34,016 nt of DNA from Alphaproteobacteria bacterium (GTDB lineage Bacteria; Pseudomonadota; Alphaproteobacteria; Rhizobiales; Xanthobacteraceae), in contig JAJPHK010000036.1 in NCBI GenBank assembly GCA_021325315.1, forward strand, positions 1 to 34,016, in the 5' to 3' direction. The notes below the pieces were generated by a model that did no database searches, was not told the DNA's origin, and saw nothing but the letters and a program-made list of their open reading frames with translations. Below, piece after piece: positions 15,602-24,044 of this stretch (position 1 is its first letter; each line of letters begins with the position of its first letter). Both the position numbers and the translations under genes were made by a program.

Positions 15602-16345
15602 GTGGGAGACCGTCTGAAAGGAAAACATTGCCTTGTGACCGCGGCGGGACAAGGCATCGGCCGGGCGATCGCGGAAGCGTTTCTCCGGGAAGGAGCGAAG
15701 GTCGTCGCGACCGATCTCGACGACGCGAAGCTCAAGGGGCTTTCCGCCGACTGCCGCAAGCTGGATGCGCGCAACACCGCGGAGGTCGATGCGCTCGCGA
15801 AAGCCATTCCCGCGCTCGACGTGCTCGCGAATTGCGCGGGCTACGTCCACCACGGCAACGTCCTCGATACATCCGAGGCGGATTGGGATTTTTCCTTCGA
15901 TCTCAACGTGAAATCGATGCATCGCACGATCCACGCCTTCCTTCCCGGCATGCTGAAGAAAGGCGGCGGCTCGATCATCAACATCTCCTCGATTGCGTCC
16001 TCCGTGAACGGACTGCCCAACCGCTATGTCTACGGCGCGTCGAAAGCAGCCGTGATTGGGCTCACAAAATCGGTGGCGATCGATTTTATCAAGCAGGGCA
16101 TCCGTGCGAATGCGATCTGCCCGGGCACGGTGCAGTCGCCGTCGCTCGACGAGCGGATTGCGACGCTCGCGAAGAACACCGGGAAATCCGAAGCCGAGGC
16201 GCGGCAATCCTTCATCGACCGGCAACCGATGGGCCGCCTCGGGACTGCCGAGGAGATCGCTTTCCTCGCAGTTTATCTTGCCTCGGACGAATCGAAATTC
16301 ACCACCGGCACGATCCAGCTCATCGACGGCGGATTCGCCTTGTAA
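15602..16345 (+). CDS. SDR dehydrogenase, DHRS6/2-keto-3-deoxy-L-fuconate dehydrogenase-like
   Basis: A classical short-chain dehydrogenase that should oxidise a hydroxyl on its substrate using NAD. The cofactor motif is TAAGQGIG (13-20), with VATDL placing an Asp after strand 2, which favours NAD over NADP. NCAG is at about 77-80, the catalytic Ser is in INISS (about 130) and the Tyr and Lys are in YGASK (144-148). The segments CAGYVHHGNVLD, WDFSFDLNVKSM and the IDGGFAL end closely match the DHRS6/BDH2 group, which in bacteria includes 2-keto-3-deoxy-L-fuconate dehydrogenase. It starts at GTG with AGAGGA 4 nt upstream, 9 bp after the GNAT stop, and closes the operon. It may oxidise the dehydratase product to a 2,4-diketo acid; this is inferred. 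Confidence 0.9.
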   Translation: MGDRLKGKHCLVTAAGQGIGRAIAEAFLREGAKVVATDLDDAKLKGLSADCRKLDARNTAEVDALAKAIPALDVLANCAGYVHHGNVLDTSEADWDFSFDLNVKSMHRTIHAFLPGMLKKGGGSIINISSIASSVNGLPNRYVYGASKAAVIGLTKSVAIDFIKQGIRANAICPGTVQSPSLDERIATLAKNTGKSEAEARQSFIDRQPMGRLGTAEEIAFLAVYLASDESKFTTGTIQLIDGGFAL

Positions 16346-16348
16346 CAA

Positions 16349-17437
16349 TCAGTTCTTGAGGAATTCCAAAATCTCCTCGAAGAATTCGGACCGTTTTTTC
16401 TCGAAGAGGACGAAGTGTGTGGCGTCGGTGATCAGCACGTTTTTCTTCACCGGCGCATGCACAAGCTCTCGCATCAGGCCTTCGCGGTCCTCCTGGAACG
16501 ACCACGTATCGTAGTTTCCGCCGATCACGAGTGTAGGCGCGTAAATATTCGCCGCGCTCCAGAGCGGCCGGCCGGTCGCCTGATAGAATGAATCCTCAAG
16601 CACGCCGTTCGGGGCGCGAAGGCTTGGCGGGTTACGGGTATTGCTAGTTGGATCGGTGGCAAGGCATTCCTTCCAGAATTCAACCGGGACCGCCGGATCG
16701 CGATATTCGTTCTTGTTCTCAACGGGAATCTCGCCGTTCCAGCGGGCGGTATTCGCAGCTTCCGTAGTCAGACGATAGGCGCCAAGCGCGAAGTTGAATT
16801 CGTAGGGCTTGCGCTTGTTCTGCAAGCCGCTCCCCGGACCTAAATTCGTGTGATCGTTGAAATTATAAAGCGGTGCGTACAGCACGAGTTTTTGCACGTT
16901 TTCGCTATGAAGCGAGGCGTAATAACCTGCCATCATCGCGCCCCATGACCAGCCGATCAGCGTGACCTTTTGCACGTTTCGCGTTTTCTTGATGTGGTTG
17001 ACCATCGCCTCGATGTCGCGAAGCGCGAGATAGGAGCGGGTAACAGGCCTGTTGTTCGCGGCAGGCTCGTCCATCGCCTTCTCGCGGGTCGAGCCGCCAT
17101 AATTGCGATAATCGCCCATGTAGACGACATAACCGTGCTTTATCATCCAGTCGGCCCATGAATAGTCCTTGTAGGCGAGATCGAAATCGCAGGTCGAAGG
17201 GCTGGTCGCGCCGTGAAGAAAAAGAACGATATTTTCGTTGGTAAAGGTCTTGTTCCCTTCCGCCATTTTCTCGCGCATGAAAATCTTGATGCCCGGATCG
17301 AGCGCATCGATCCGGAAGTCATTCTTGGTAATATTTTGCGCGGCGGCAATTCCTGTAAGGCTCAGGGCGAACGTAATCGCGCTTGTCCACCTGTAAGCGG
17401 AACAAACGATGCTTGGCGACAACCAACCGGTAGGCAT
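16349..17437 (-). CDS. secreted alpha/beta hydrolase
   Basis: An exported serine hydrolase with the complete alpha/beta fold pattern. A signal peptide (about 1-33, ending SLTGIAAAQ) is followed by the oxyanion segment VLFLHGATSP, the nucleophile elbow LIGWSWGAMMAG (GxSxG), VIGGNYDTWS for the acidic residue and ITDATHFVLFEKK with the catalytic histidine. At 362 residues it is full length. The tryptophan-rich nucleophile motif and WADWMIKHGYVVYMGDYRNYGGS may help identify its subfamily, but I cannot name a substrate. GGAGG lies 12 nt before the ATG. The next upstream gene on this strand, 50 bp away, encodes another secreted hydrolase, so the two probably form an operon. It converges on the SDR with only 3 bp between stops. 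Confidence 0.88.
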   Translation of the reverse strand: MPTGWLSPSIVCSAYRWTSAITFALSLTGIAAAQNITKNDFRIDALDPGIKIFMREKMAEGNKTFTNENIVLFLHGATSPSTCDFDLAYKDYSWADWMIKHGYVVYMGDYRNYGGSTREKAMDEPAANNRPVTRSYLALRDIEAMVNHIKKTRNVQKVTLIGWSWGAMMAGYYASLHSENVQKLVLYAPLYNFNDHTNLGPGSGLQNKRKPYEFNFALGAYRLTTEAANTARWNGEIPVENKNEYRDPAVPVEFWKECLATDPTSNTRNPPSLRAPNGVLEDSFYQATGRPLWSAANIYAPTLVIGGNYDTWSFQEDREGLMRELVHAPVKKNVLITDATHFVLFEKKRSEFFEEILEFLKN

Positions 17438-17487
17438 GGCGTTAAGTTTCCTCCGTTAAGTTTTTATTTGAGCGAGAGAAACGTTCG

Positions 17488-18603
17488 TTATTGTTTTTGA
17501 GTGCTTTTGCGTTTTGTTACTTCCTCCAGAAATTCGGTGATATTCTTGTTCATGAATTCCACATCGGCAGCTTTCGCGGGCGAAGCGGCGAAATGGCCTT
17601 GCAGAGAAGGAATCACGATGTACTTCGCACCGGGGATGTTCTTCGAATCTTCCGCGGCTTCGATGGTGGGATTGTAAAGATCGTCGGGTGCATTCATCAG
17701 AATCGCGGCCGCCTTGATGCTCTTCAATGCAGCGATCGTGTCGCCGTTGAAGCCTGGAGTGGTTCCGACGTCATGCCGATCGTACGCCCAAGTCTGCCAG
17801 ATCCAATTGTTGGCATCGAAGCCTCCCTTCAGCCAAGTTTCCTCGAATTTCTGAATCCATGGAATGACGTCGAGACCCTTGGGGTAGGCTTCTTTCAATC
17901 CTTCTGGGGTGCGGGTTGCGAGCGTGAGCAAAACATTGACCCAGGCACGCCACTCTTTCTCCGGTTGTGATGTGTAATTCCCTTCGTTATAGGCTGCGTC
18001 GGCCGTCAGGGCTTTGCGTGTCGCTTCATTAACGGCGATCGACCACGCGGGCGTTTTTGCCATTGGCGTTAACGCGATCAGCGCGTCCATCATCTCCGGG
18101 TGGCTCACGCCCCATTGGATTGTCTGCATGCCGCCCATGGAGGCACCTGAAACCGCGAAGAGATGCTTGATCCCGAATTTCTCGGTCACAAGGCGGTACT
18201 GCGATTCCACCATGTCGCGGATCGTAAAATGCGGGAATTTCGTTCCGTGCTGGGTCTTGCTGTTGCTTGGCGAGGTCGAAAGCCCGTTGCCGATCGCATC
18301 GGTGGCAATGATAAAGTATTTGTTCGTGTCCAGCGCTTTTCCAGGGCCGATGAGAAAATCAATGCGATGATGATTGCCTCCAATCGAGGAGGTCATCAGG
18401 ATCGCGTTGCTTTTCTGCTCGTTCAGCGTCCCGTGTGTTACGTAAGAAATTGCGAAATCCTTGATGACCTCGCCGCTTTCGAGCTTGAGGTCGCCTTCCT
18501 GAAACAGCTGGTGCGGAGGTTGCTCGGGGGTATGCGCGAATGCCGCTGGTTGAAAGGCAAGGGAAAAAGCAAAAATGAGCGCTGAGCGCGCGGTCAGTTT
18601 CAT
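17488..18603 (-). CDS. secreted MetX-like alpha/beta hydrolase
   Basis: A homologue of homoserine O-acetyltransferase (MetX) that carries a signal peptide (ARSALIFAFSLAFQPAAFAH), so it acts in the periplasm and is unlikely to make methionine. MetX-like traits are DFAISYVTHGTLNEQKSNAILM, SSIGGNHHR, FIIATDAIGNGLS and the nucleophile motif SGASMGGMQTIQWG. The acid is in NAPDDLYNP and the histidine in QGHFAAS. True MetX proteins lack a signal and have a longer capping region. The likely activity is ester hydrolysis or acyl transfer on an unknown substrate. The start is clear: GGGAGG lies 5 nt before the ATG. It is upstream of and codirectional with the 16349 hydrolase. Confidence 0.88.
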   Translation of the reverse strand: MKLTARSALIFAFSLAFQPAAFAHTPEQPPHQLFQEGDLKLESGEVIKDFAISYVTHGTLNEQKSNAILMTSSIGGNHHRIDFLIGPGKALDTNKYFIIATDAIGNGLSTSPSNSKTQHGTKFPHFTIRDMVESQYRLVTEKFGIKHLFAVSGASMGGMQTIQWGVSHPEMMDALIALTPMAKTPAWSIAVNEATRKALTADAAYNEGNYTSQPEKEWRAWVNVLLTLATRTPEGLKEAYPKGLDVIPWIQKFEETWLKGGFDANNWIWQTWAYDRHDVGTTPGFNGDTIAALKSIKAAAILMNAPDDLYNPTIEAAEDSKNIPGAKYIVIPSLQGHFAASPAKAADVEFMNKNITEFLEEVTKRKSTQKQ

Positions 18604-18697
18604 TTTTTCCTCCCAGAAATTTTTTTGACGGACCTGGTCTGAGAACAGGCGGATGCAATGATTATTCCCTTTCCGTCTTCATTCTAGTAGTACGCTG

Positions 18698-18710
18698 GTG
18701 CGCAGCGCAC
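18698..18710. promoter_or_regulatory. palindrome GTGCGCAGCGCAC upstream of the denD-like gene, possible operator
   Basis: A perfect 6+1+6 bp palindrome lies in the 153-bp intergenic region between the divergent MetX-like hydrolase and the denD-like gene, 46 bp upstream of the latter start. Position and symmetry suit a dimeric repressor site or a short hairpin. No matching regulator gene is adjacent. Confidence 0.3.
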
Positions 18711-18756
18711 ACAAGACAGCAATGCGGTATCTGGACACTTTCTAAGGGAAAGATTC

Positions 18757-19734
18757 ATGCACGTTCTCATCATCGGCGCAGCCGGCATGATCGGGCGAAA
18801 GCTCACCGAAAGGCTCCTTAAAGAGAGAAAGCTGCGCGGGCAGCCGATCGAAAAACTGACGCTTCAGGACATTGTTCAGCCACAGGAGCCGCGCGACAAA
18901 CCGTTCGAGATCGAGACGCGTGCGGGCGATCTCTCCGTGCCGGGCGAGGCAGGCGCGCTTGTCGCCGACAATCCTGACGTGATTTTTCATTTGGCCGCCA
19001 TCGTTTCGGGCGAGGCGGAAGCGGATTTCGAGAAGGGCTACCGCATCAACTTCGACGGCACGCGGTTCCTGTTCGATGCGATTCGGGCGCGGAAATACAT
19101 GCCGCGGGTCGTGTTCACGAGCTCGATCGCGGTCTATGGCGCGCCGTTCAACGGGCCGGTGAAGGACGATTTTCATCTTACGCCGCTCACGTCCTACGGG
19201 ACACAGAAGGCGATCGGCGAATTGCTGCTCGCGGATTACACGCGCCGCGGTTTTTTCGACGGCATCGGCCTTCGGCTTCCTACGATTTGCGTCCGGCCCG
19301 GCAAGCCGAACAAGGCGGCTTCCGGCTTCTATTCGAGCATCATTCGCGAGCCGCTCGCGGGGCAGGAGGCGATCCTGCCGGTGCCGGATACAATCCGGCA
19401 CGGGCACGCAAGTCCGCGCTCGGCGGTGGGTTTTCTCATTCATGCCGCCAACATCGATGGCGCGAAGCTCGGCCCGCGGCGGAATCTTGCCATGCCGTCG
19501 GTTTCGGTGACCGTCGCGGAGCAGATCGAGGCGCTGAAACGTGTCGCCGGCGAAAATGTCGCTTCCCGCATCAAGCGGGTGCCGGATCCGGTGATTGCGG
19601 CCATCGTCACCGACTGGGCGGAGGAAGTGGAAGCGAAACGCGCCCGCGAGCTGGGCTTCGAGGTCGAAAAAACGTTCGACGACATCATCCGTGTCCATAT
19701 CGAAGACGAGCTCGGCGGCAAGATCGTGAACTGA
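18757..19734 (+). CDS. denD: NAD-dependent epimerase/dehydratase family, D-erythronate-dehydrogenase-like
   Basis: An extended SDR that probably oxidises a four-carbon or related sugar acid. The N-terminal NAD motif is [11 protein letters not shown] (5-15). The body has the family segments [42 protein letters not shown] (Ser about 123) and SYGTQK with the catalytic Tyr147 and Lys151. [29 protein letters not shown] is characteristic of the DenD group, which converts D-erythronate to 2-keto-erythronate. The symbol is given on that resemblance and is tentative. AGGGA lies upstream of the ATG. Its stop overlaps the sfsA start by one base, although sfsA-map-radC are housekeeping genes unrelated to sugar acids. 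The usual DenD partners (a kinase and an aldolase or isomerase) are not adjacent. Confidence 0.82.
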   Translation: MHVLIIGAAGMIGRKLTERLLKERKLRGQPIEKLTLQDIVQPQEPRDKPFEIETRAGDLSVPGEAGALVADNPDVIFHLAAIVSGEAEADFEKGYRINFDGTRFLFDAIRARKYMPRVVFTSSIAVYGAPFNGPVKDDFHLTPLTSYGTQKAIGELLLADYTRRGFFDGIGLRLPTICVRPGKPNKAASGFYSSIIREPLAGQEAILPVPDTIRHGHASPRSAVGFLIHAANIDGAKLGPRRNLAMPSVSVTVAEQIEALKRVAGENVASRIKRVPDPVIAAIVTDWAEEVEAKRARELGFEVEKTFDDIIRVHIEDELGGKIVN

Positions 19735-20447
19735 TGCGCTTTGCAACTCCGCTTGTTCCGGCGAGACTGATCCGCCGCTACAAGCGGTTTCTTGCGGATG
19801 TCGTGCTGCCGGATGGCAGTGAAATCACCGCACATGTCGCCAATCCCGGTGCGATGCTTGGCATCAACACGCCGGGGTCGCGCGTGTGGCTTTCGAAATC
19901 GGACAATCCGAAGCGCAAGCTCGCATACAGCTGGGAGCTTGTAGAGGCGGATTTCGGCGCGGGGCCTGAGCTTGTGGGCGTCAATACCGCCCATCCGAAC
20001 GGTCTTGTCGCGGAGGCGCTCGCGGCCAAAGCGATCGCGCCCTTCGCACAATATTCAACGATTCGGCGAGAGGTCCGCTACGGCAAGAACAGCCGTGTGG
20101 ATTTCCTGCTCGAAGGCGAGGGGCTCTCGTCCTGTTATCTGGAAGTTAAGAATGTCCATATGATGCGCTCGCCGGGCCGGGCGGAATTTCCCGATGCGGT
20201 CACCGCGCGGGGCGCAAAACACCTCGATGAGCTTGCCGCCGCTACGAAAACGGGCGCGCGTGCGGCACTGCTGTTTCTCGTGCAAATCGGCTCAGCGAAA
20301 TCCGTATCGCTTGCGCAAGACATCGACCCTGCCTATAAAAAAGCCTTCGATCGCGCGCTTGCGGAAGGCGTTGAGGCCTACGCGCTAACCTGCCGCATTT
20401 CCGTCGATGGAATCGAAATTGGCTCGGCCATTCCGGTGCTCGGCTAG
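19734..20447 (+). CDS. sfsA: DNA/RNA nuclease SfsA (sugar fermentation stimulation protein)
   Basis: SfsA proteins have an N-terminal OB-like domain and a C-terminal PD-(D/E)XK-like nuclease domain. The N-terminal half carries [10 protein letters not shown] and the invariant [12 protein letters not shown]. Then come [13 protein letters not shown] and [16 protein letters not shown]. The nuclease core is [11 protein letters not shown] followed by [10 protein letters not shown], which gives the D and ExK residues, and then [16 protein letters not shown]. All family landmarks are intact in 237 residues. The ATG shares one base with the preceding TGA. The large upstream extension in the ORF track is spurious. 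Its physiological role is not firmly established in bacteria. The gene is followed by map and radC, a common Hyphomicrobiales order. Confidence 0.96.
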   Translation: MRFATPLVPARLIRRYKRFLADVVLPDGSEITAHVANPGAMLGINTPGSRVWLSKSDNPKRKLAYSWELVEADFGAGPELVGVNTAHPNGLVAEALAAKAIAPFAQYSTIRREVRYGKNSRVDFLLEGEGLSSCYLEVKNVHMMRSPGRAEFPDAVTARGAKHLDELAAATKTGARAALLFLVQIGSAKSVSLAQDIDPAYKKAFDRALAEGVEAYALTCRISVDGIEIGSAIPVLG

Positions 20448-20495
20448 CTTGCGCCTTTCGTGCCATCCCTTACATTAAGGACCGGAGTTTCCCCC

Positions 20496-21320
20496 ATGAG
20501 CTATGTTGAAGCCGCTACCGCGCCCCTGCGCAAAACCGGGCAGATCAAGCTGCACGGTCCCGAAGGCTTTGCCGGTATGCGCCGCGCGGGCCGGCTGGTC
20601 GCGGAGGCTCTCGACGAGCTCGTAGACCTGGTCAAACCGGGCGTCACCACCGAAGAGATCAACCGTTTCGTGCTGAACTTTGCGCTCGATCACGGCGCGC
20701 TGCCGGCAACGCTGATGTATCGCGGCTACAACAAATCCGTCTGCACCTCGATCAATCATGTCGTCTGCCACGGCATTCCGAACGACAAACCGCTCCGGGA
20801 AGGCGACATCGTCAATGTGGACGTGACGCTTGTGCTCGACGGATGGCACGGGGATTCGAGCCGCATGTATCTCGTGGGCGAAGTGCCGCGCCGGGCAGAG
20901 CGGCTTGTCGCGGTGACTTATGATGCGATGATGGCGGGCATCAACACGATCCGCCCCGGCTCCACGATCGGGGCGATCGGCGCCGCGATTCAGTCGGTCG
21001 TCGAACCCAATCACATGAGCGTCGTGCGCGATTTTTGCGGGCATGGCGTCGGCCGGCTTTTTCATGACGAGCCGAACGTAGTGCATATCGGCCGAGCGGG
21101 AGAGGGCGCGGTGCTGAAGCCCGGCATGTTCTTCACCGTCGAGCCGATGATCAATCTCGGCCGCCCGCATGTGAAGGTTCTTTCCGACGGCTGGACCGCG
21201 GTGACGCGCGACCGTTCGCTGTCGGCGCAATTCGAGCACACGGTCGGCGTCACGGAAACCGGCGTCGAGATCTTTACGCTTTCGCCGAAGGGGCTTCATC
21301 AGCCGCCCTATCACCACTGA
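20496..21320 (+). CDS. map: methionine aminopeptidase, type I
   Basis: The cytoplasmic enzyme removes the initiator methionine from nascent proteins. All five metal ligands of the pita-bread fold are in place: Asp in NVDVT, Asp in WHGDSSRMY, His in [13 protein letters not shown], Glu in TVEPMI and Glu in QFEHTV. The substrate-binding His lies in VVCHGIPN. There is no type II insertion and no zinc-finger N-terminus. The start at 20496 is chosen because GGAG lies 8 nt upstream and the protein then begins MSYVEA, as in relatives; the earlier ATG at 20460 lacks this. 274 residues, complete. radC follows after 7 bp. Confidence 0.96.
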   Translation: MSYVEAATAPLRKTGQIKLHGPEGFAGMRRAGRLVAEALDELVDLVKPGVTTEEINRFVLNFALDHGALPATLMYRGYNKSVCTSINHVVCHGIPNDKPLREGDIVNVDVTLVLDGWHGDSSRMYLVGEVPRRAERLVAVTYDAMMAGINTIRPGSTIGAIGAAIQSVVEPNHMSVVRDFCGHGVGRLFHDEPNVVHIGRAGEGAVLKPGMFFTVEPMINLGRPHVKVLSDGWTAVTRDRSLSAQFEHTVGVTETGVEIFTLSPKGLHQPPYHH

Positions 21321-21327
21321 AGCGGCC

Positions 21328-22032
21328 ATGGGCGGCACAAAGAAAAGTCCAGGACTTGACGAGCCGCACTATCATGGACACCGCGACCGCCTGCGTTCGC
21401 GATTCCGCGAATCGGGGAGCGACGCGCTCGCGGATTACGAACTTCTCGAATTGATCCTGTTTCGCGCGCTGCCGCGGCGCGACGTGAAGCCGCTCGCGAA
21501 AGCGCTGATCGCGAAATTCGGCTCCTTCGCGGAAGTCGTATCCGCGCCGCCCGCGCGCATCGCGGAAGTGGACGGCGCGGGCGAAGCGGTGATTACCGAG
21601 CTCAAGCTGATCGAAGCGGCGACGCGCCATTTCGCGCGCGACAAGGTGCGCGAGCGGCCGGTGCTTTCTTCATGGAATTCGGTGCTGGAATATTGCCGCG
21701 CCGCCATGGCCTTCGCCGACAAGGAACAGTTCCGGATTCTGTTTCTCGACAAGCGTAATCAGCTGATCACCGATGAGGTGCAGCAAACCGGAACCGTCGA
21801 TCACACGCCGGTTTATCCGCGCGAGATCGTGAAGCGGGCTTTGGAACTTTCGGCGACCGCCGTCATTCTTGTCCACAATCATCCGTCGGGCGATCCGACG
21901 CCGTCGCGCGCCGATATTCAGATGACGAAGGCGATCATCGATGTCGCGCGGCCGCTCGGGATCGAAATTCACGATCACATCATCGTCGGCAAGGACGGTC
22001 ATACGAGCCTCAAAGGCATGCGTCTGATCTGA
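21328..22032 (+). CDS. radC: RadC-family JAB/MPN-domain protein
   Basis: A 234-residue RadC homologue. The N-terminal helix-hairpin-helix-like part has [17 protein letters not shown] and [28 protein letters not shown]. The C-terminal MPN/JAB domain contains [23 protein letters not shown] and the full metal motif [14 protein letters not shown], with ligands His183, His185 and Asp196. The domain is metalloprotease-like. The historical link to DNA repair is not well supported, so biochemical function is open. The gene follows map closely and is last in the sfsA-map-radC group; a hairpin stands just after it. Confidence 0.95.
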   Translation: MGGTKKSPGLDEPHYHGHRDRLRSRFRESGSDALADYELLELILFRALPRRDVKPLAKALIAKFGSFAEVVSAPPARIAEVDGAGEAVITELKLIEAATRHFARDKVRERPVLSSWNSVLEYCRAAMAFADKEQFRILFLDKRNQLITDEVQQTGTVDHTPVYPREIVKRALELSATAVILVHNHPSGDPTPSRADIQMTKAIIDVARPLGIEIHDHIIVGKDGHTSLKGMRLI

Positions 22033-22036
22033 GCAG

Positions 22037-22062
22037 GAGCGCGACGGAAATCCGCCGCGCTC
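22037..22062. terminator. hairpin between the convergent radC and methyltransferase genes
   Basis: GAGCGCG-A-CGG-AAAT-CCG-C-CGCGCTC forms a 10-bp interrupted stem in the 46-bp gap. The + side is followed by GCCGCTTTG, then TTGTCGTTT. It may stop radC transcription, but the T run is broken, so this is a moderate call. Confidence 0.4.
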
Positions 22063-22078
22063 GCCGCTTTGTTGTCGT

Positions 22079-22909
22079 TTAGCGCGATTTGGTAACAACG
22101 ACTTCGAGATATTCGCTCGGAACCACCAGCGTGCCGTCCTTGGCGGTATTGAACTCGCCGATCAGCGCGAGGATCTCGGTTTCCAGCGACTTTTGCTTCG
22201 TGGCGTCGACAGCCGCAAAAGCCTTCAGCACGGGTCCGTAATAGGTGCGGAAGAAGTCGACCCAATGCGCCGGCGATTTGTAGCGGAAGACGAAATGCCG
22301 CGATGCCGCTGCGATCGAGACGTTCTTGCCGAACAAAACTTCCAGATGAGCGCGCTGTCCCCACAGCGCCGGCGAGCTCAAGCCCGGCGCGGGCGGGACA
22401 TATTTCCCGATGATCTTGAACAATCTTCCGATGAAGCCTTCGGGTGTCCAGTTGGCGAGGCCGATCTTGCCGCCGACGCGGCAAACGCGCAGCAGTTCCT
22501 TCGCGGCTTTCGCCTGATCTGGCGTGAACATCACACCGAAGGTCGAAAGCACCACATCGAAGCTTCCGTCGGGAAACGGAAGATTTTCCGCGTCCGCTTG
22601 TTGAAAGATGACCGGCCAATTCTCGGCCTCGGCGCGCGTGCGGCCCTGATCGAGAAGCGCGCCGACATAGTCGGTGGATGTGACGGCGGCGAAACGCCGC
22701 GCCGCCGCGAGAGTCGCGTTGCCGTTTCCGGCGGCGACATCAAGGACGCGGTGGTTGCTGCGAAGATCGACCGCTTCGCACAGGTTTTCGCCGACAATCT
22801 GCAATGTGCTGCCGACAACGGCGTAGTTGCCGGAGCTCCAGGCCGCCTGCTGGCGGCCCTTAATCATGGCGTAATCGATATTTATGGGATTTGCTGCTTG
22901 CACATTCAT
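22079..22909 (-). CDS. class I SAM-dependent methyltransferase (UbiE-like)
   Basis: A cytoplasmic methyltransferase of the UbiE/Methyltransf_11 type, acceptor unknown. SAM motif I is VLDVAAGNGNATLAAARR (about 55-72), with the acidic residue of motif II in VTSTDYVGALLDQG. Then come FQQADAENLPFPDGSFDVVLSTFGVMF and the post-motif LRVCRVGGKIGLANWTPEGF. The C-terminal half has WVDFFRTYYGPVLKAFAAVD, seen in a broad group of Hyphomicrobiales methyltransferases. GAGGAG lies upstream of the ATG. It is divergent from the AraC regulator across 136 bp, which makes it the most likely local target of that regulator. 276 residues, complete. It shares only the general fold with the 4760 methyltransferase. 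Confidence 0.92.
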   Translation of the reverse strand: MNVQAANPINIDYAMIKGRQQAAWSSGNYAVVGSTLQIVGENLCEAVDLRSNHRVLDVAAGNGNATLAAARRFAAVTSTDYVGALLDQGRTRAEAENWPVIFQQADAENLPFPDGSFDVVLSTFGVMFTPDQAKAAKELLRVCRVGGKIGLANWTPEGFIGRLFKIIGKYVPPAPGLSSPALWGQRAHLEVLFGKNVSIAAASRHFVFRYKSPAHWVDFFRTYYGPVLKAFAAVDATKQKSLETEILALIGEFNTAKDGTLVVPSEYLEVVVTKSR

Positions 22910-23045
22910 CTCGACATCTCCTCGTTTTAAGGCACCATTGGAGCGTTGGCGCTTCCTAACGCCTTTCTCGTTTCGTGTGTGCCGGCGGCCGGTGTTTCCG
23001 CTGCCGGATTGAGCGCGTGAATATGACCGGAGGTCGGTTCTCTCA
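22910..23045. promoter_or_regulatory. divergent promoter region between methyltransferase and AraC regulator
   Basis: This 136-bp region must hold promoters for both genes. It contains an inverted repeat GCGTT-N11-AACGC near 22943-22963, about 35 bp upstream of the methyltransferase start, that could be a regulator site. I cannot place -35/-10 boxes with confidence. Confidence 0.35.
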
Positions 23046-24044
23046 ATGATCGGGACGCCGCTTTCATTTGCAGAGACGCCGAAAAGCGCGGCGGCCTACG
23101 ATGTATTGGCGGAAATGCTGCGTTCGCTGCGGCTCACGGGATCGGTGTTTTTGAACGCGAGTTTTTCGGCCCCGTTTGGCGTTCTCAGTCCGAAGCAATA
23201 CGACGAAAACACACCGCTCGCGCATCTCCGCCACATTAGCATCTTTCATCTGGTCGCGGCCGGGGAATGCACAATCGAGGCAGCAACCGGCGAGCGAAAA
23301 AAGGTTTCGGCTGGCGATATTCTGTTGCTGCCGTTCGCGGACGCGCACAAGTTCTGGAATGGCGAATTTTCGGAGATGGCGTTCGCTCCCGACTTGATGC
23401 GTGCGAGTCGTATGAAGGGTGTGTGGAACATCACTCACGGCGGTGGGGGTTCCGAGACCCGCCTTGTGTGCGGCTTTATCGAATCCTCTGAGTTTCTGTT
23501 CACGCCGGTATTCCGCTCGTTGCCCACTTTGATGGTGGATCGAACAAGCGACGACAAGGTTGAAGCGCTACTCGCCTCGACGGTGAGAGAGATTCTGACC
23601 TTGACGGACGCTGCCGTACCCGGGACCGAACTCATGCTCGGCCGGTTGATGGAGCTGCTGTTCGTGGAGGTGCTGCGCCGTTACGCCGAGCGGCTTCCAG
23701 CCGGTGAGAGAGGCTGGTTCGCGGCGCTTAACGATCCGGTCGTGGGTCGCGCCCTGCAGCTCGTGCACCGCGATCCGGCGCGCCGCTGGACGGTGGAAAG
23801 CCTCGCCCGCGAGGCCGGCACCTCGCGCACCGTGCTCACGGAGAGGTTCAATGCCGTGTTAGGGCAGGCGCCGATCGAATATGTGACAGGCTGGAGAATG
23901 CAGCTTGCCGCGGAGAGAATTCGCAACAGCAACGATGGTCTCGCCTCGATCGCTGCCGACATCGGCTACGAATCCGAGGCGGCGTTCAATCGTGCGTTCA
24001 AGCGCGTGACCGGAATGACGCCGGGACGCTGGCGGGACGGCTAG
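23046..24044 (+). CDS. AraC-family transcriptional regulator with N-terminal cupin sensor
   Basis: A one-component regulator. The N-terminal part (about 20-190) is the cupin-type AraC ligand-binding domain, recognisable by SFSAPFGVLSP, FHLVAAGECTIEA, VSAGDILLLPFADAHKF and ETRLVCGFIE. The C-terminal HTH_18 domain (about 230-330) has the two helix-turn-helices: WTVESLAREAGTSRTVLTERF and LASIAADIGYESEAAFNRAFKRVTGMTPGRWR. 332 residues is normal for this class. The effector cannot be predicted. It is divergent from the methyltransferase gene, suggesting regulation of that gene and of itself. Its TAG stop overlaps the stop of the convergent exported protein through a shared CTAG. Confidence 0.95.
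   Translation: MIGTPLSFAETPKSAAAYDVLAEMLRSLRLTGSVFLNASFSAPFGVLSPKQYDENTPLAHLRHISIFHLVAAGECTIEAATGERKKVSAGDILLLPFADAHKFWNGEFSEMAFAPDLMRASRMKGVWNITHGGGGSETRLVCGFIESSEFLFTPVFRSLPTLMVDRTSDDKVEALLASTVREILTLTDAAVPGTELMLGRLMELLFVEVLRRYAERLPAGERGWFAALNDPVVGRALQLVHRDPARRWTVESLAREAGTSRTVLTERFNAVLGQAPIEYVTGWRMQLAAERIRNSNDGLASIAADIGYESEAAFNRAFKRVTGMTPGRWRDG

Noticed and set aside
18742-19746. 334-codon minus ORF opposite the denD-like gene
   Set aside because: It is a mirror frame of a gene with complete NAD and catalytic motifs, and it has no family features of its own.
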